Assembly: GCA_964605655.1 (NCBI GenBank)
Contig: CAZSDK010000009.1
Location: 70,188-134,187, forward strand
Origin: JAKLIX01 sp964605655
GTDB lineage: Bacteria; Bacteroidota; Bacteroidia; Bacteroidales; CAIXZF01
DNA: 64,000 nt
Direction: 5' to 3'
Of the stretch, positions 24,033-33,071 are shown piece after piece. The notes under the pieces were generated by a model that saw nothing but the letters and a program-made list of their open reading frames with translations, did not search any database and was not told the origin of the DNA. Each line of letters begins with the position of its first letter. The first letter of the stretch is position 1. A program made the position numbers and the translations under genes.

Positions 24033-24040
24033 CAAAAATA
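24033..24040 (-). promoter_or_regulatory. Promoter -7 element for the glycosyltransferase-sigma operon
   Basis: CAAAAATA reads TATTTTTG on the minus strand, 24 bases upstream of the ATG at 24008. Confidence 0.5.
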
Positions 24041-24062
24041 AAGAATCTACGGGAATAACCTG

Positions 24063-24070
24063 TATCTTTG
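24063..24070 (+). promoter_or_regulatory. Promoter -7 element for tgt
   Basis: TATCTTTG matches TAnnTTTG, 46 bases upstream of the tgt ATG. It is back to back with the glycosyltransferase promoter, 22 bases away. Confidence 0.5.
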
Positions 24071-24116
24071 GCAAATTTTAGCGAAATTCAGGTTTGATCC
24101 TGATACCGGGCACCTT

Positions 24117-25247
24117 ATGCAGTTTTCCCTGATGAGTACCGATGCCGGATCCTCCGCACGAAGAGGGGTGATCCAAAGTGATCACGGGAGCATTCAGACC
24201 CCAGTCTTTATGCCCGTGGGAACTATTGGTGCTGTCAAAGGACTGCATATCAACGACCTGGAAGAGGTGCTGGCCACACAGATCATCCTGGGCAATACCT
24301 ATCATCTGTATCTCAGGCCCGGACTGGAAGTGATGCATGCTGCCGGCGGGCTTCACGGATTCAGTGGCTGGAAACGTCCGGTCCTTACCGACAGCGGGGG
24401 TTACCAGGTGTTCTCCCTGGCACAGAGAAGGAAGATCAAAGAAGAAGGCGTGCAGTTTCAATCACATATTGACGGGTCCAGGCATCTATTTACCCCTGAA
24501 TCGACTATCGATACCCAGAGGGTCATCGGGGGTGACATCATCATGGCCCTCGACGAATGCCCTCCCTACCCCTGTGAAAAGAGTTACCTTAAAAAATCGC
24601 TGGACCTCACCCACCGCTGGCTCGACCGTTGCTGGAATCACATGCAGTCGACCCATCCCCTTTATGGGCATCAGCAGAGCCTGTTCCCCATCGTCCAGGG
24701 TGGCGTTTACCGAGACCTGCGCAAAGAATCTGCCGAAGTCATCAGCAGCTATGGCGCCGACGGGAACGCCATAGGTGGACTGTCGGTGGGTGAACCTGTC
24801 GAATCCATGTACGAAATGACAGAACTGGTGTGTTCCATACTACCAAAAGATAAACCCCGTTACCTCATGGGTGTGGGCACACCGGCCAACCTTCTGGAAT
24901 GCATTTCCCTCGGGATCGACATGTTCGACTGTGTGATGCCTACCCGAAACGGAAGAAACGGTATGATCTTTACCCGGGAAGGCATCATGAACATGAAAAA
25001 CGAGAAATGGAAAGATGATTTCACCCCCCTCGATCCGCAGGGAACTACCTTTGCCGACCAGCGATACTCCAGGGCCTTTGTTCGTCACCTCTTTGTCTCA
25101 GGGGAGATGCTCGGACCCATGATCGCCACCATCCACAACCTGGGCTTCTATTTTGACCTGATGCAGCAAGCCCGCGAAAAAATTGAACAAGGCGTCTTTC
25201 TCGACTGGAAAAACAGCGTCATTGATAAACTACAACAAAGGATCTGA
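24117..25247 (+). CDS. tgt: Queuine tRNA-ribosyltransferase
   Basis: Tgt exchanges guanine 34 of GUN-anticodon tRNAs for a queuosine precursor. The 376-residue protein has FMPVGTIGAVKGL, ILGNTYHLYLRPG, LTDSGGYQVFSL (active-site Asp), FPIVQGGVYRDLR, IGGLSVGEP and FDCVMPTRNGRNG (catalytic Asp). In the C-terminal region the usual CxCxxC zinc ligands are absent: the stretch reads DPQGTTFADQRYSRAF, while the later IHNL His is kept. I recall the same change in other Bacteroidota Tgt proteins. The gene is followed after 3 bases by an LptF/LptG permease frame, a common pairing in this phylum. Confidence 0.95.
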   Translation: MQFSLMSTDAGSSARRGVIQSDHGSIQTPVFMPVGTIGAVKGLHINDLEEVLATQIILGNTYHLYLRPGLEVMHAAGGLHGFSGWKRPVLTDSGGYQVFSLAQRRKIKEEGVQFQSHIDGSRHLFTPESTIDTQRVIGGDIIMALDECPPYPCEKSYLKKSLDLTHRWLDRCWNHMQSTHPLYGHQQSLFPIVQGGVYRDLRKESAEVISSYGADGNAIGGLSVGEPVESMYEMTELVCSILPKDKPRYLMGVGTPANLLECISLGIDMFDCVMPTRNGRNGMIFTREGIMNMKNEKWKDDFTPLDPQGTTFADQRYSRAFVRHLFVSGEMLGPMIATIHNLGFYFDLMQQAREKIEQGVFLDWKNSVIDKLQQRI

Positions 25248-25256
25248 TCCGTGAAA

Positions 25257-26348
25257 ATGGAAGGAAAATGGCTCAAGACCCTCGACAGGTACATCATCAG
25301 GAAATTCCTGGGGACGTTCTTCTTCGCCATCTCCTATATCATCGTCATCGTCATCATCTTCGATATCTCGGAGCGTATCGATGACTTCCTTGAGAAATCA
25401 GTGCCCCTTAAAGACATCATCTTCGATTACTACCTGAATTTCATCCCCTATTTCATCAACCTGTTCAGTTCCCTCATCACCTTCATTGCGGTCATCTTTT
25501 TCACTTCGAAGATGTCATCGCGTACCGAAGTGGTCCCTATTCTCGGGAGCGGGATCAGCTATAACCGTTTCCTGAGGCCTTACCTCATCTCAGCCATGGT
25601 CCTGGCCCTGGTCAACTTTTCCCTGGCAAATTTCATCATCCCTTACACCAATGTAAGGTTGGTCAACTTTGAGAACACCTACCTGAAGAACCCGAACAAA
25701 GGCAGCGAGGTGGACATTCACATGCAGGTGAGCCCCGGTGAGTTCATTTACATGGAAAGCTATGATAAACTGGAAGATGTGGGTTTCAAGTTCACCCTGG
25801 AAAAGATCGGTGAGCAGGGCCTCACCTATAAACTGAGCGGCGACGAGATCCGCTGGAACCCGGTGAACAAACAGTGGCATATTACCAAATATTTCACACG
25901 AACGATACAGGGAATGAAGGAGACCTTGTCCTTCGGCAAAGGACTGGACACCACCCTGAACTTCACTCCTTCCGACTTCAAGGTGACGATTGCCAATGCT
26001 AAAACTTTGAAATTCACGCAGTTGAGAAAATTTATTGAGAAAGAAAAGATGCGGGGCGCAGAAAATGTCCTGGAATTTGAAGTGGAAAAACACAAGAGAA
26101 TAGCTTTCCCTTTTGCCACCATTGTCCTGACCTTCATCGGCGTGCCCCTTTCCAGTAAAAAAGTCAGGGGAGGCATAGGGATGCACCTGGGAGCTGGGCT
26201 GGGAATCTGTTTCAGCTATATTCTTATCATGCAGATATCCACCACCTTCGCTATCTATTCCAACCTGTCCGCCTGGGTTGCGGTATGGATCCCCAACGTG
26301 GTATTCTCCCTGATCGGATTATTTCTTTTAAAAAGAGCACCAAAGTAG
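25257..26348 (+). CDS. LptF/LptG family permease
   Basis: This should be a membrane subunit of the Lpt ABC system that extracts lipopolysaccharide from the inner membrane. The N-terminal block DRYIIRKFLGTFFFAISYI is typical of YjgP/YjgQ proteins. Six helices flank a periplasmic beta-jellyroll (about residues 130-260), and the C-terminal AFPFATIVLTFIGVPLS block is conserved. The frame starts at GTG 25251; the ATG two codons later is equally likely. Whether it is the LptF or LptG equivalent is not clear, since many Bacteroidota carry divergent copies. Co-transcription with tgt is likely. Confidence 0.88.
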   Translation: MEGKWLKTLDRYIIRKFLGTFFFAISYIIVIVIIFDISERIDDFLEKSVPLKDIIFDYYLNFIPYFINLFSSLITFIAVIFFTSKMSSRTEVVPILGSGISYNRFLRPYLISAMVLALVNFSLANFIIPYTNVRLVNFENTYLKNPNKGSEVDIHMQVSPGEFIYMESYDKLEDVGFKFTLEKIGEQGLTYKLSGDEIRWNPVNKQWHITKYFTRTIQGMKETLSFGKGLDTTLNFTPSDFKVTIANAKTLKFTQLRKFIEKEKMRGAENVLEFEVEKHKRIAFPFATIVLTFIGVPLSSKKVRGGIGMHLGAGLGICFSYILIMQISTTFAIYSNLSAWVAVWIPNVVFSLIGLFLLKRAPK

Positions 26349-26378
26349 TATGAGGCGACGCTACAAATGAATTATTCT

Positions 26379-26386
26379 TATTTTTG
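26379..26386 (+). promoter_or_regulatory. Possible -7 element 4 bases before a lipoprotein start
   Basis: TATTTTTG is a full TAnnTTTG match and ends 4 bases before ATG 26391. If used, the mRNA would be leaderless. It lies inside a longer frame that begins at 26367, which argues for the later start. Confidence 0.35.
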
Positions 26387-26390
26387 TTGC

Positions 26391-27416
26391 ATGAAACGCA
26401 TCCGATTCTTACTCCCCGTCTTACTTCTGATCGTATTTTCCTGTTCTACCGATTTTGACATCAACGGGGAATGGAAAGACATTACTATTGTTTATGGTCT
26501 GCTCGACCAGAGTGAGGACACGGCCTTTATCAAGATCAACAAGGCCTTCCTCGGGGAAGGAGATGCCATGTTTATGGCCCAGATACAGGATTCAAACGAA
26601 TACCAGTACAAACTGGAGGTTCGTATCGATGAATATGACACCCTGAACAATTTTCACAGGAGTTTTAACCTGGACACCATCACCGTGCACGATAAAAAAC
26701 CCGGTGATTTTTACTATCCTACGCAGACCCTTTATTACGCCCTTATCGACACCCTATATCCCGATAAGGAATACAGGCTCTTTATCCGCAACCCCAAAAC
26801 CGGGAATACGTTCTCCGGAAAGACCATGCTGGTGCGGCAGGCCCGTTTTGAGAAGCCCAAACCCAGTTTGAAGACCATCGACTTTACTGAATCAGGAACC
26901 TCTCCCATGGAGTGGACCTCCACTTATAAAGGGAGAATTTACCAACCCATGATCCGTTTCCATTACAAAGAAGTAAGCGCCTCCGCGCCCACCGATACGA
27001 TTTACCAAGTCGTCGAATGGCCTTTCCCGGCCTATAAGTCGAAATATCTCAATGGCAATGAAGACATGGGGACCACCTATTCCAACCCCTTCTTCTACGA
27101 CCTCCTGAGAAGCAAAATACCGGTCGATGCATCCAAGACCCGTTATATCGGAATGAAGAACCGCGGCCAGCATGATTTCGGCGCCGTGGAGTTCGTTCTG
27201 ACCGTGGGCTCTGATGAACTGAGCACCTACCTCGACGTGTATGCCCCCTCCCAGGGCATCGTGCAGGAAAAACCCGGCTTTACCAATATCACAGGATCCA
27301 CCGAGGCATTCGGCATCTTTTCCAGCCGCTGCACCTATGTGAAACAGCTGAAACTCGGTGATGTGACCGTCTCTCATATCATGAATGACGTCGGCCGGAA
27401 TTTTCATTCCTACTAA
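26391..27416 (+). CDS. Conserved Bacteroidota lipoprotein of unknown function
   Basis: A 341-residue lipoprotein with signal peptide KRIRFLLPVLLLIVFSC, whose Cys is the lipid-attachment site (lipobox VFSC). After it comes DFDINGEWKDITIVYGLLDQ, a start I have seen in uncharacterised Bacteroidota lipoproteins with an Ig-like domain (perhaps DUF4249-like, unsure). The rest is beta-rich, with YYALIDTLYPDKEYRLFI and a C-terminal EAFGIFSSRC. No enzyme motif is visible. An upstream ATG at 26367 would add eight residues. A tgt-lptF/G-lipoprotein transcript is possible. Confidence 0.7.
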   Translation: MKRIRFLLPVLLLIVFSCSTDFDINGEWKDITIVYGLLDQSEDTAFIKINKAFLGEGDAMFMAQIQDSNEYQYKLEVRIDEYDTLNNFHRSFNLDTITVHDKKPGDFYYPTQTLYYALIDTLYPDKEYRLFIRNPKTGNTFSGKTMLVRQARFEKPKPSLKTIDFTESGTSPMEWTSTYKGRIYQPMIRFHYKEVSASAPTDTIYQVVEWPFPAYKSKYLNGNEDMGTTYSNPFFYDLLRSKIPVDASKTRYIGMKNRGQHDFGAVEFVLTVGSDELSTYLDVYAPSQGIVQEKPGFTNITGSTEAFGIFSSRCTYVKQLKLGDVTVSHIMNDVGRNFHSY

Positions 27417-27572
27417 ACCTGTCTTTTTGTCATTTTTCCTGTCAGGTTTCCCTATCTTCTGACTTCCTGAACAGGTCATAGTAACGTTTTCGCTCCCTAA
27501 TCCGGTTTTGGCACATCAATTGACCTGAACCAGGTCTCAATTTGAATTTATTCATCTTTTATACATCATATT

Positions 27573-29489
27573 ATGGGAAAAATAATTGGTATTGATCTGG
27601 GAACCACCAACTCATGCGTGGCCGTGATGGAAGGGAACGAGCCTGTTGTCATACCGAACAGTGAAGGAAGAAGGACCACTCCGTCTATCGTTGCTTTTAC
27701 GGAAAACGGGGAAAGAAAAGTAGGTGACCCTGCTAAAAGGCAAGCCATCACCAACCCCACCAAAACCGTGTTCTCTATCAAACGTTTCATGGGTGAGACC
27801 TATGACAGGGTGAACCGCGAGATCGCAAGGGTTCCTTACAAGGTCGAAAAAGGTGACAACAACACCCCAAGAGTAAAAATCGGTGACCGTTTATATTCAC
27901 CCCAGGAAATTTCTGCCATGGTGCTTCAGAAAATGAAGAAAACCGCCGAAGATTACCTGGGAACGGAAGTCACCAAGGCAGTGATCACAGTACCGGCCTA
28001 TTTCAGTGATTCACAGCGCCAGGCCACCAAGGAAGCAGGCGAAATAGCAGGTCTTGAAGTGATGCGTATCATCAATGAACCTACGGCAGCAGCCCTGGCC
28101 TACGGCCTTGACAAAAAACACAAAGACATCAAAGTAGCGGTCTTTGACCTGGGAGGGGGTACCTTCGACATCTCTATTCTGGAGCTGGGTGAAGGTGTTT
28201 TCGAGGTGAAATCGACCAATGGCGACACCCACCTGGGAGGCGACGATTTCGACCAGACCATCATCGATTGGCTGGCAGAAGAGTTTCTCAATGAGGAGCG
28301 CATCGACCTGAGAAAAGATCCCATGGCCCTTCAAAGGCTGAAAGAGGCCGCTGAAAAAGCAAAGATAGAGCTCTCCAGCTCCACCTCCACCGAGATCAAC
28401 CTTCCGTATATCATGCCGGTTGACGGTATTCCGAAACACCTGGTCAAGACCTTGTCGAGAGCAAAATTCGAACAGCTCATCGATCAATATGTCCAGGCCA
28501 CCATTGAACCCTGTCGCAAAGCACTGGCTGATGCACGAATGAACCCATCCGATATCGATGAGGTCATACTGGTGGGCGGTTCAACCCGTATCCCGGTGAT
28601 CCAAAAGAAAGTGGAAGAGTTCTTCGGGAAAGTCCCCTCCAAAGGAGTGAACCCCGATGAGGTGGTCGCCGTGGGCGCTGCCATCCAGGGAGGCGTTCTT
28701 ACAGGAGAGGTTAAAGATGTGCTGCTTCTCGACGTAACACCACTGTCGCTGGGCATCGAGACCCTCGGGAACGTGATGACCCGGCTGATCGAATCCAATA
28801 CCACCATTCCTACCAAAAGGTCAGAAGTATTCTCCACAGCCGCCGACAGCCAGACCACTGTCGAGATTCATGTGTTACAGGGAGAAAGGTCAATGGCCAA
28901 GGACAACAAAAGCATCGGAATGTTCCATCTCGACGGCATCCCTCCTGCACCCAGGGGAATCCCGCAGATCGAAGTTACTTTCGATATCGACTCCAACGGC
29001 ATCCTTCATGTGACTGCCAAGGACAAGGCCACCGGTAAATCACAACACATCCGGATTGAAGCTTCCACAGGACTTTCAGATGCCGAAATCAGAAAGATGA
29101 AAGCAGAGGCAGAAGCCAACGCAGAGACCGACAGGAAAGCCAAGGAAGAGATTGATAAGATCAATGCAGCCGATGCCATGATCTTCCAAACCGAGAAACA
29201 GCTGAAGGAATTTGGTGACAAGATCCCGGCCGAGAAGAAGATGCCCATCGAAAACGCCCTCAACGAACTGAAAGAGGCACATAAAAACAGAAATCTCGCC
29301 GCTATCGACTCCGCCATGCAAAATATGAACACTGCCTGGCAAGCCGCCAGCGAGGAAATGTACAAAGCCACCCAGGAACAACAAGCTTCCCAGGGAGGAA
29401 ATGCCGATGCAGGGAATTCAACAGGCGGACAGGAAACAGGAAAAGATGAAGTGACCGACGTTGATTTTGAAGAGGTGAAGGATAAGTAA
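27573..29489 (+). CDS. dnaK: Molecular chaperone DnaK (Hsp70)
   Basis: DnaK binds exposed hydrophobic peptides in an ATP-driven cycle with DnaJ and GrpE. The 638-residue protein starts GKIIGIDLGTTNSCVAV, the Hsp70 signature. VAVFDLGGGTFDISIL and ILVGGSTRIPVIQKKV are the other two signatures. The substrate-binding domain begins near residue 390 (LLLDVTPLSLGIETLGNVM), and the tail ends TDVDFEEVKDK, close to the bacterial EEVKDDK-type end. Neither dnaJ nor grpE is adjacent. I see no CIRCE element in the 156-base upstream gap. Confidence 0.98.
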   Translation: MGKIIGIDLGTTNSCVAVMEGNEPVVIPNSEGRRTTPSIVAFTENGERKVGDPAKRQAITNPTKTVFSIKRFMGETYDRVNREIARVPYKVEKGDNNTPRVKIGDRLYSPQEISAMVLQKMKKTAEDYLGTEVTKAVITVPAYFSDSQRQATKEAGEIAGLEVMRIINEPTAAALAYGLDKKHKDIKVAVFDLGGGTFDISILELGEGVFEVKSTNGDTHLGGDDFDQTIIDWLAEEFLNEERIDLRKDPMALQRLKEAAEKAKIELSSSTSTEINLPYIMPVDGIPKHLVKTLSRAKFEQLIDQYVQATIEPCRKALADARMNPSDIDEVILVGGSTRIPVIQKKVEEFFGKVPSKGVNPDEVVAVGAAIQGGVLTGEVKDVLLLDVTPLSLGIETLGNVMTRLIESNTTIPTKRSEVFSTAADSQTTVEIHVLQGERSMAKDNKSIGMFHLDGIPPAPRGIPQIEVTFDIDSNGILHVTAKDKATGKSQHIRIEASTGLSDAEIRKMKAEAEANAETDRKAKEEIDKINAADAMIFQTEKQLKEFGDKIPAEKKMPIENALNELKEAHKNRNLAAIDSAMQNMNTAWQAASEEMYKATQEQQASQGGNADAGNSTGGQETGKDEVTDVDFEEVKDK

Positions 29490-29499
29490 ACAGTCCTTC

Positions 29500-30237
29500 A
29501 TGGTTACCTTCTTACATAACATTGCCTCCCTCTCCCTGAGCAGTGCCTACAGGTACTGCTCCAGGAAGAGAAGGCAAAACAGAATGCTGGCTCATAGCAA
29601 ACATCTCACAAATAATTATTTAACAACCAATATCCCCAGGAAACTACACCTCGGTTGCGGAAGTGTATTGTTGCCGGGATGGTTAAACACCGATATCGAC
29701 ACCATCCCCGGCAGTGCTTATCTGGACGTCACCCAGCCCTTTCCTTTCCCGGACCAGACTTTTGATTTTATTTATTCGGAACACCTGCTCGAACACCTGA
29801 CCCTGGAACAACAGAAGGGGATGCTTTCTGAATGCAGGCGGGTCCTGAAAAAAGAAGGGATCTTCAGGCTGGCAACGCCTTCCATGGATTTCCTGTTCAG
29901 GATTTATGCCGACCCTGCCCTGCCCTTGCACCGGGAGTATGTTGACTGGTCAGTCAGTCAGCAGGGAAGGCTGAAAACGGTACACAAGGAATTGACTGAT
30001 CAGGAAAGCCGTCATGTCTACGTGATCAACAACTTTTTCAGCGACTGGGGACACCAGTTCCTTCATACAGAGCATAGCCTGAAAGACCTGGTATTCATGA
30101 CAGGTTTTTCAAGGATGGAGCCGTGCAGGATTGGCAGCAGCCATTTCTCAGAACTTCAGGGGCTGGAAAAGCATGGTTCCGTCATCCCGGCAGCGTTCAA
30201 TGAACTGGAAACCATGGTCTTCGAAATATTTCCATGA
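29500..30237 (+). CDS. Class I SAM-dependent methyltransferase
   Basis: A 245-residue putative methyltransferase. KLHLGCGSVLLPGWLNTDID is a SAM motif I of the type found in proteins near glycan genes. PFPFPDQTFDFIYSEHLLEHL is the motif around the Methyltransf_11 signature, and LKKEGIFRLATPSM follows. The substrate is unknown. The first about 45 residues are poorly conserved in character, so the true start may be the ATG near 29584. It follows dnaK after 10 bases on the same strand, but a functional tie is doubtful. Confidence 0.8.
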   Translation: MVTFLHNIASLSLSSAYRYCSRKRRQNRMLAHSKHLTNNYLTTNIPRKLHLGCGSVLLPGWLNTDIDTIPGSAYLDVTQPFPFPDQTFDFIYSEHLLEHLTLEQQKGMLSECRRVLKKEGIFRLATPSMDFLFRIYADPALPLHREYVDWSVSQQGRLKTVHKELTDQESRHVYVINNFFSDWGHQFLHTEHSLKDLVFMTGFSRMEPCRIGSSHFSELQGLEKHGSVIPAAFNELETMVFEIFP

Positions 30238-30273
30238 CCTTACCAATCCTGATTTTCCAGTGACTATCTCAAG

Positions 30274-30618
30274 CTAACGGTTCTCGCTGAGTTCAACAGC
30301 CGGATCCCAGAAGACCTTCCCGAAGTCCACGATCTGGTCATCAATGATTTGAACTCCTTCATTCTCAAGTAGTTCCTGCATCACTGAAGGATCTCCGAAA
30401 TGATGTTTCCCTGTCAGCACTCCGTTACGGTTGACCACACGGTGGGCAGGGATATCGAGCAGATCAGAGTGAGAACTGTTCATCGCCCACCCTACGGTGC
30501 GGGCCGACATGCCTGAACCCAGGAACCGGGCAATGGCACCATAGGAAGTCACCCTTCCGAACGGAATCTGCCGTGCTATCTCATAAACCCTGCTAAAAAA
30601 ATCTGCCTGATCTGCCAT
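30274..30618 (-). CDS. Alkyltransferase-like protein (MGMT-family DNA-binding)
   Basis: A 114-residue protein with the DNA-binding domain of O6-alkylguanine-DNA alkyltransferases: IPFGRVTSYGAIARFLG, then ARTVGWAMNSS. The active-site motif PCHR is replaced by PAHR (DIPAHRVVNRNGVLTG), so the alkyl-accepting Cys is missing. Such ATL proteins bind O6-alkylguanine and flag it for nucleotide-excision repair instead of reversing it; that is family knowledge. It is the last gene of the run dNK-kdsB-SPOR-trmB-ATL, 12 bases behind trmB. Confidence 0.88.
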   Translation of the reverse strand: MADQADFFSRVYEIARQIPFGRVTSYGAIARFLGSGMSARTVGWAMNSSHSDLLDIPAHRVVNRNGVLTGKHHFGDPSVMQELLENEGVQIIDDQIVDFGKVFWDPAVELSENR

Positions 30619-30630
30619 AAGCTCGTACCA

Positions 30631-31320
30631 TCAGATCTGACCACCAGCCCGGAAGTTCTTCTGTAATGTAAACTCAAGATAACAGATGGGCTTCCCTTCT
30701 TCCAGAAACATCTTCTCATAAAAAGTCTGAATGCCGGTGGCTTCCGCAGGAGCGTCCCCAGCCCGGTACAGGTCATCGGTGGCATAGACCAGGTGGTTGC
30801 CCGTCTCAGCAATCACCTCCAGGGTGTACTGAAACAAAGGATGGTTGTCAGTCTTAAGATGAATAACACCACCATCTTTCAGCAAATCATTGAAGATGAG
30901 CAGAAACCTGGGATGGGTAAGCCTTTTGTGGGCCCTGGCCTGCCGGGGCTGAGGATCGGGAAAGGTGATCCATATCTTGCTCACTTCTCCCCGGTCGAAA
31001 TAATGCCCGAGCACCTGCACATAAGAACGGATGAAGGCCACATTGGTCAATTTTTTCTCCTGTGAAGTCTTGCATCCCCGCCACATCCTGGCACCTTTGA
31101 TATCGATACCGATGTAATTGCAATCGGGGTGCTGTTCGGCCAGGTTCACCGTATATTCGCCTTTGCCACAACCGATCTCCAGAACGATAGGGTGGTCGTT
31201 CCCGAACCATTCCTTCCATCTTCCCTTCCATTCAAAACCCTGTAACAGTTCCTCATATTTCACCTGGAACATGTTGGGAAAGGTCAGGTTCTCCTCAAAA
31301 CGCTCAAGTTTTCGTTTCAC
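30631..31320 (-). CDS. trmB: tRNA (guanine-N7-)-methyltransferase
   Basis: TrmB methylates N7 of G46 in the variable loop of tRNA. VLEIGCGKGEYTVNLAEQ is SAM motif I, YIGIDIKGARMWRG is motif II, and ITFPDPQPRQARAHKRL contains the conserved FPDPWPKxxHxKRR-like catalytic block. THPRFLLIFNDLLKDGG follows. The 229-residue length is normal. It sits 3 bases behind the HU-SPOR gene in a five-gene operon. Confidence 0.94.
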   Translation of the reverse strand: MKRKLERFEENLTFPNMFQVKYEELLQGFEWKGRWKEWFGNDHPIVLEIGCGKGEYTVNLAEQHPDCNYIGIDIKGARMWRGCKTSQEKKLTNVAFIRSYVQVLGHYFDRGEVSKIWITFPDPQPRQARAHKRLTHPRFLLIFNDLLKDGGVIHLKTDNHPLFQYTLEVIAETGNHLVYATDDLYRAGDAPAEATGIQTFYEKMFLEEGKPICYLEFTLQKNFRAGGQI

Positions 31321-31323
31321 GGC

Positions 31324-32301
31324 TTAATATAAAAGGAGCCAGGCCTGCGGGTTGTTTTCTTTCCTGATCTTCTGCAAGGCAAGCAGCGCCTGGTTTCGGT
31401 CGGGATAGGCATCATAACAGACCATGGTGAGACCTTTGTCGTTGACCCCGAACACCCTGGAGTTGTATCCCGATGATTGCAACTTCTTTACGACATTCCC
31501 TGCCCTTTCCGGGGAAAGGAAACAACCGGCTACGATGTAATACTGTTTTCCAGTGGAAGGGACAGCTCGGGCAGGCTTTGACGGCTGCTGTGCGGCTACT
31601 GATGCCTCAGGTGCCTGAGTCGTTGGCTCAGGCGCTTTCTGGACTTCGGCGGGAGCAGCAGAGGGTTCGACCGGGGGAGAAGATATCGTATCGGTCACTG
31701 GAACAGATGATTGAGCAGGAGGTGCCGACACCATGGCGGCAGTATCGCCACCGGAAAATATCTGTTGGACCTTCGTTTTCATATACCCTGCGAACCATGG
31801 GGCGTAAAAACCTGCAAAAACCAGCCCGGCCAATATCATCGCCACCATGGCAAGCTTGACCCAGGAAACTTTCTTTGACTTTTTTACGATGACTTTTGCA
31901 GGGACCTCCGTGAGCCCATAGAAATCTCCTTCCGTGATCAGGGAAGGGTCCTGTTCGTATACCAGTCGGTCCTGTTCACCACGGTAAAGCAGTCCGACTC
32001 CAGGTATTTCCAGCCTTTTGCCCTTGTTGATCACATAATGGCAACCCTCCACGTACTCTTCAATCTCGTTTTCGGCAAAGGAAACAGGAACATTCTCCCT
32101 GCCGGCGATGAAACGTGCCAAAGAATTGTCTCCGCTGTTTTTCAAGGGGTCGAAAGAAAAAACATGAGCCGGTGGCTGAATGACACCCTGCTGCTCATCG
32201 AGCTGTGCCGGCTGGTAGGTGGTCAGAAAGGATCCCAGGCCTGGAAGGAGCACATACCCTTTGTCTAAAAGAAACTCGGCAATATAGTTGGTAACATTCA
32301 T
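31324..32301 (-). CDS. HU/CCDC81-like and SPOR domain membrane protein
   Basis: A 325-residue protein with three parts. Residues 1-130 hold two small HU-related CCDC81-like domains (YIAEFLLDKGYVLLPGLGSF, then PGVGLLYRG). A single membrane helix lies at about 147-169 (VKLAMVAMILAGLVFAGF). A Pro/Ala/Ser-rich linker leads to a C-terminal SPOR domain (QYYIVAGCFLSPERAGNV to the end). SPOR domains bind denuded peptidoglycan at division sites. With the topology seen here, HU-like domains in the cytosol and SPOR in the periplasm, it could link nucleoid or cytosolic partners to the septum; this is inference. It is 2 bases behind kdsB. Confidence 0.85.
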   Translation of the reverse strand: MNVTNYIAEFLLDKGYVLLPGLGSFLTTYQPAQLDEQQGVIQPPAHVFSFDPLKNSGDNSLARFIAGRENVPVSFAENEIEEYVEGCHYVINKGKRLEIPGVGLLYRGEQDRLVYEQDPSLITEGDFYGLTEVPAKVIVKKSKKVSWVKLAMVAMILAGLVFAGFYAPWFAGYMKTKVQQIFSGGDTAAMVSAPPAQSSVPVTDTISSPPVEPSAAPAEVQKAPEPTTQAPEASVAAQQPSKPARAVPSTGKQYYIVAGCFLSPERAGNVVKKLQSSGYNSRVFGVNDKGLTMVCYDAYPDRNQALLALQKIRKENNPQAWLLLY

Positions 32302-32303
32302 AA

Positions 32304-33056
32304 CTATCTAACTAATTTCAACTTCAACAGATCTTCCGGAGTATCGACGGAAATGCTTTCATGATGGGTCAGTCCGACTTTTATGGTATAGCCATGGTCT
32401 ATCCAGCGGAGCTGTTCCAGTGATTCTGCCACTTCAAGAGTCGACGGAGGGATTCGGACGATTTCCTGGAGCACATCGGCACGGTAAGCATATATGCCGA
32501 TATGTTTAAGGTAGGCATAGGATGAAACCCTTTGCTCAGCTTCTGTTCCCCTCAGGTAAGGTATGCATGACCTGCTGAAATAAACGGCATGTCCTTGAAT
32601 ATCCCGCACCACCTTGACCACATTGGGATTATCCAGGTCGCCGGGTTGGCTGATGCGCATTCCCAGGGTGGCGATGCCAAAGCTGCCATCGTTAAAACAG
32701 GCCGTGGCCTGGTCGATGGTATCGGGATGGATCAGGGGCTCATCACCTTGTATGTTGACCACAATATCGAGGTTTTCATGTTCGTCAGGAACGATCCACT
32801 GGCTGGCCACTTCCGCACAACGTTCCGTCCCGGTCTGATGACGGGAGGAGGTCATCATCACTTTCCCGCCAAAATCCCTGATATGTTGAAAGATACGATC
32901 ATCATCGGTGGCAACCACCACATCGGAAAGGGAGGTAGCCTGCAAGGCCTGTTCATAAACCCTTTGTATCATCGACTTGCCATCGATCATCGCCAGTGGT
33001 TTACCGGGGAAACGGACCGAAGCATATCGTGAAGGGATTACTCCAAGGATGTACAT
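32304..33056 (-). CDS. kdsB: 3-deoxy-manno-octulosonate cytidylyltransferase
   Basis: KdsB activates Kdo as CMP-Kdo for lipopolysaccharide assembly. VIPSRYASVRFPGKPLAMI is the nucleotide-binding start, VVVATDDDRIF follows, VNIQGDEPLIHPDTI is the metal- and sugar-binding block, and KHIGIYAYRADVL and ESLEQLRW lie near the C terminus. The 250-residue length is standard. It is the second gene of the dNK-kdsB-SPOR-trmB-ATL operon. Confidence 0.96.
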   Translation of the reverse strand: MYILGVIPSRYASVRFPGKPLAMIDGKSMIQRVYEQALQATSLSDVVVATDDDRIFQHIRDFGGKVMMTSSRHQTGTERCAEVASQWIVPDEHENLDIVVNIQGDEPLIHPDTIDQATACFNDGSFGIATLGMRISQPGDLDNPNVVKVVRDIQGHAVYFSRSCIPYLRGTEAEQRVSSYAYLKHIGIYAYRADVLQEIVRIPPSTLEVAESLEQLRWIDHGYTIKVGLTHHESISVDTPEDLLKLKLVR

Positions 33057-33071
33057 AAAATCAGGGGCAGT

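Noticed and set aside
27417..27572. CIRCE/HrcA operator before dnaK
   Set aside because: The TTAGCACTC-N9-GAGTGCTAA inverted repeat is not present.
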